From assembly GCA_030066455.1 (NCBI GenBank), contig JASJBQ010000236.1, positions 1 through 7,627 of the forward strand: a DNA stretch of 7,627 nt, given 5' to 3'. The translations under genes and the position numbers were made by a program. Of this stretch, positions 6,331-7,627 are shown piece by piece. Positions within the stretch are counted from its first letter, which is position 1. Each line of letters begins with the position of its first letter. Under the pieces are notes generated by a model. It saw nothing but the letters and a program-made list of their open reading frames with translations, did not search any database and was not told the DNA's origin. This DNA comes from Desulfobacterales bacterium. Its GTDB lineage: Bacteria; Desulfobacterota; Desulfobacteria; Desulfobacterales; UBA5852.

Positions 6331-6350
6331 CCGGCGGCCGCTCCCGCCGG
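6331..6350. repeat. Hairpin between upp and the uracil permease gene
   Basis: CCGGCGG (6331-6337) and CCGCCGG (6344-6350) form a perfect 7-bp stem with a 6-nt loop. The following sequence has only a short T-run 30 nt away (6374-6378), so it is not a standard terminator. It could stabilise the upstream mRNA or tune expression of the second gene. Confidence 0.4.
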
Positions 6351-6390
6351 CATCGGCCTTAAACCCGACGGACTTTTTCAAGGAGGATGC

Positions 6391-7627
6391 ATGCCCCGGA
6401 ATCATGCGGCTACGGATTACGTTTTTACGATCAAAGACAGCCTTGTCGGTGCCCAGATGCTGTTCGTGGCGTTCGGTGCGCTCGTACTCGTCCCTCTGCT
6501 CACCGGACTGGACCCGAATGTGGCCCTGTTTACCGCCGGTGCCGGAACGCTCGTTTTTCAGCTCGTCACACGGGGCAAGGTGCCCGTATTTCTGGCGTCT
6601 TCTTTTGCCTTCATCGCGCCCATCATCTACGGTGTCCAGACTTGGGGCATTCCGGCGACGCTCTCAGGCCTGGCGGCGGCGGGCCTGCTTTACATCTTAC
6701 TCAGTTTCATCATCCGGTGGGGCGGCACCCAGATTTTACACACCATCCTCCCACCGGTGGTCACCGGGCCGGTGATCATGGTCATCGGGCTGATCCTTGC
6801 GCCGGTGGCCGTCAATATGGCCCTCGGCAGGACCGGTGACGGCGCCGCCTGGCTGGTGCCGGAAAAATCCGCCATGATCGTGGCGGCCATCGCCCTGGTG
6901 ACCACCATCGTCACCTCACTGCTGGGCAGGGGGTGGTTCAAGCTCGTTCCGATTCTCATCGGCATCGCCAGCGGATACGCCGCGGCCTTCGCCATGGATC
7001 TGGCCGGCATATCTGCCGCCATCCAGGCGGGCTTCGATCCCGGACAGCTGAAGAACTGGACCGGCGCTAAGATGGTAAGCTTCAAGGCCGTGGCCGAGGC
7101 CCCCTGGTTTGCCGTTCCGAATTTCGTTTTTCCGGAGTGGAATTGGGAAGCCGTCATTTTTATCGTGCCGGTGGCCATTGCGCCGGCGATCGAGCATTTC
7201 GGCGACGTCCTTGCCATTTCGGGGATCACGGGGAAAAACTACGTCGATGATCCGGGCATCAAGAACACCATGCTGGGCGACGGACTGGCCACGTCGCTGG
7301 CATCCTTTCTGGGCGGCCCGCCCAACACGACCTACTCGGAAGTCTCCGGGGCCGTCGCCCTGACCAGGGTGTTCAACCCCGGCATCATGACCTGGGCGGC
7401 GATCACGGCCATCGTGCTGGCTTTCGTCGGCAAACTGGGGGCGCTGCTTCAGACCATTCCGGTGCCCGTCATGGGTGGCATCATGATTCTGCTTTTCGGG
7501 GCCATCATGGTGGTGGGCATGAACACCCTGGTACGTGCCGGCGACGACCTGATGGAGCCGCGCAACCTCGCCCTGGTGGCCATCATCGTCATTTTCGGGG
7601 TCGGCGGCATGTCGCTTCCGCTGGGGG
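6391..7627 (+). CDS. uraA: Uracil permease (UraA type, NCS2 family), C-terminus cut by window edge
   Basis: 412 codons are present and the end is missing; E. coli UraA has 429 residues. The protein is an inner-membrane proton:uracil symporter of the nucleobase-cation-symporter-2 fold, with about 13 hydrophobic spans visible. Family landmarks are PVFLASSFAFIAP (65-77), the TM8 signature with E268-H269 in IAPAIEHFGD (E. coli has AEHVGH at this place, holding the substrate-binding Glu), and GGPPNTTYSEVSG (308-320) with E316, the NCS2 signature. IPVPVMGGIMILLFG (356-370) follows. The start ATG 6391 is chosen over the overlapping ATG at 6387, which is in another frame; AGGAGG (6381-6386) lies 4 nt upstream. 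Position directly behind upp supports uracil rather than xanthine as substrate. Confidence 0.93.
   Translation, partial: MPRNHAATDYVFTIKDSLVGAQMLFVAFGALVLVPLLTGLDPNVALFTAGAGTLVFQLVTRGKVPVFLASSFAFIAPIIYGVQTWGIPATLSGLAAAGLLYILLSFIIRWGGTQILHTILPPVVTGPVIMVIGLILAPVAVNMALGRTGDGAAWLVPEKSAMIVAAIALVTTIVTSLLGRGWFKLVPILIGIASGYAAAFAMDLAGISAAIQAGFDPGQLKNWTGAKMVSFKAVAEAPWFAVPNFVFPEWNWEAVIFIVPVAIAPAIEHFGDVLAISGITGKNYVDDPGIKNTMLGDGLATSLASFLGGPPNTTYSEVSGAVALTRVFNPGIMTWAAITAIVLAFVGKLGALLQTIPVPVMGGIMILLFGAIMVVGMNTLVRAGDDLMEPRNLALVAIIVIFGVGGMSLPLG

Noticed and set aside
1..7627. CRISPR array, tRNA, rRNA, integrase or defence system
   Set aside because: I saw no regular direct repeats with spacers, no tRNA-like cloverleaf or CCA ends, and no transposase, integrase or nuclease genes; apart from the listed items the genes are housekeeping.

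Overview
The window is GC-rich chromosomal DNA carrying seven genes. The likely source is an anaerobic delta-proteobacterium (Desulfobacterota, Desulfosarcina-like). This is an inference from base composition, the intergenic repeat style and a probable selenoprotein; no rRNA or marker gene in the window proves it.

Left part, minus strand. The window opens inside the N-terminal 138 codons of an acetoacetyl-CoA synthetase gene (1-416). Upstream of it lies a 151-bp palindromic, MITE-like intergenic element (464-614). Next, read right to left, come priA (primosomal helicase, 4698-2254), an exported DUF1573-family protein (2126-1272) and a HAD-family phosphatase (1275-652). The last two overlap by ATGA, so they are probably co-transcribed and translationally coupled.

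The most notable feature is in the DUF1573 gene. Its reading frame is interrupted by one TGA (1784-1782), exactly where the family's Cys-Gly-Cys motif has its first cysteine. The frame stays open for another 169 codons, and a perfect 8-bp hairpin follows the TGA at bacterial-SECIS distance. The only cysteine in the whole protein is two residues after the TGA. I read this as a selenoprotein with a Sec-Gly-Cys motif, which a standard gene caller would split or truncate.

Middle. A 409-bp divergent intergenic region (4699-5107) separates priA from the plus-strand genes. It holds a possible sigma70-type promoter and a GGGACAC/GTGTCCC inverted repeat.

Right part, plus strand. A small exported or membrane-associated protein of unknown function (5108-5416) is followed by a GC hairpin and a good rho-independent terminator (5550-5586). 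Then comes a pyrimidine salvage pair: upp (uracil phosphoribosyltransferase, GTG start) and a uracil permease gene of the UraA type, cut off by the window end after 412 codons. The permease imports uracil and Upp converts it to UMP with PRPP.
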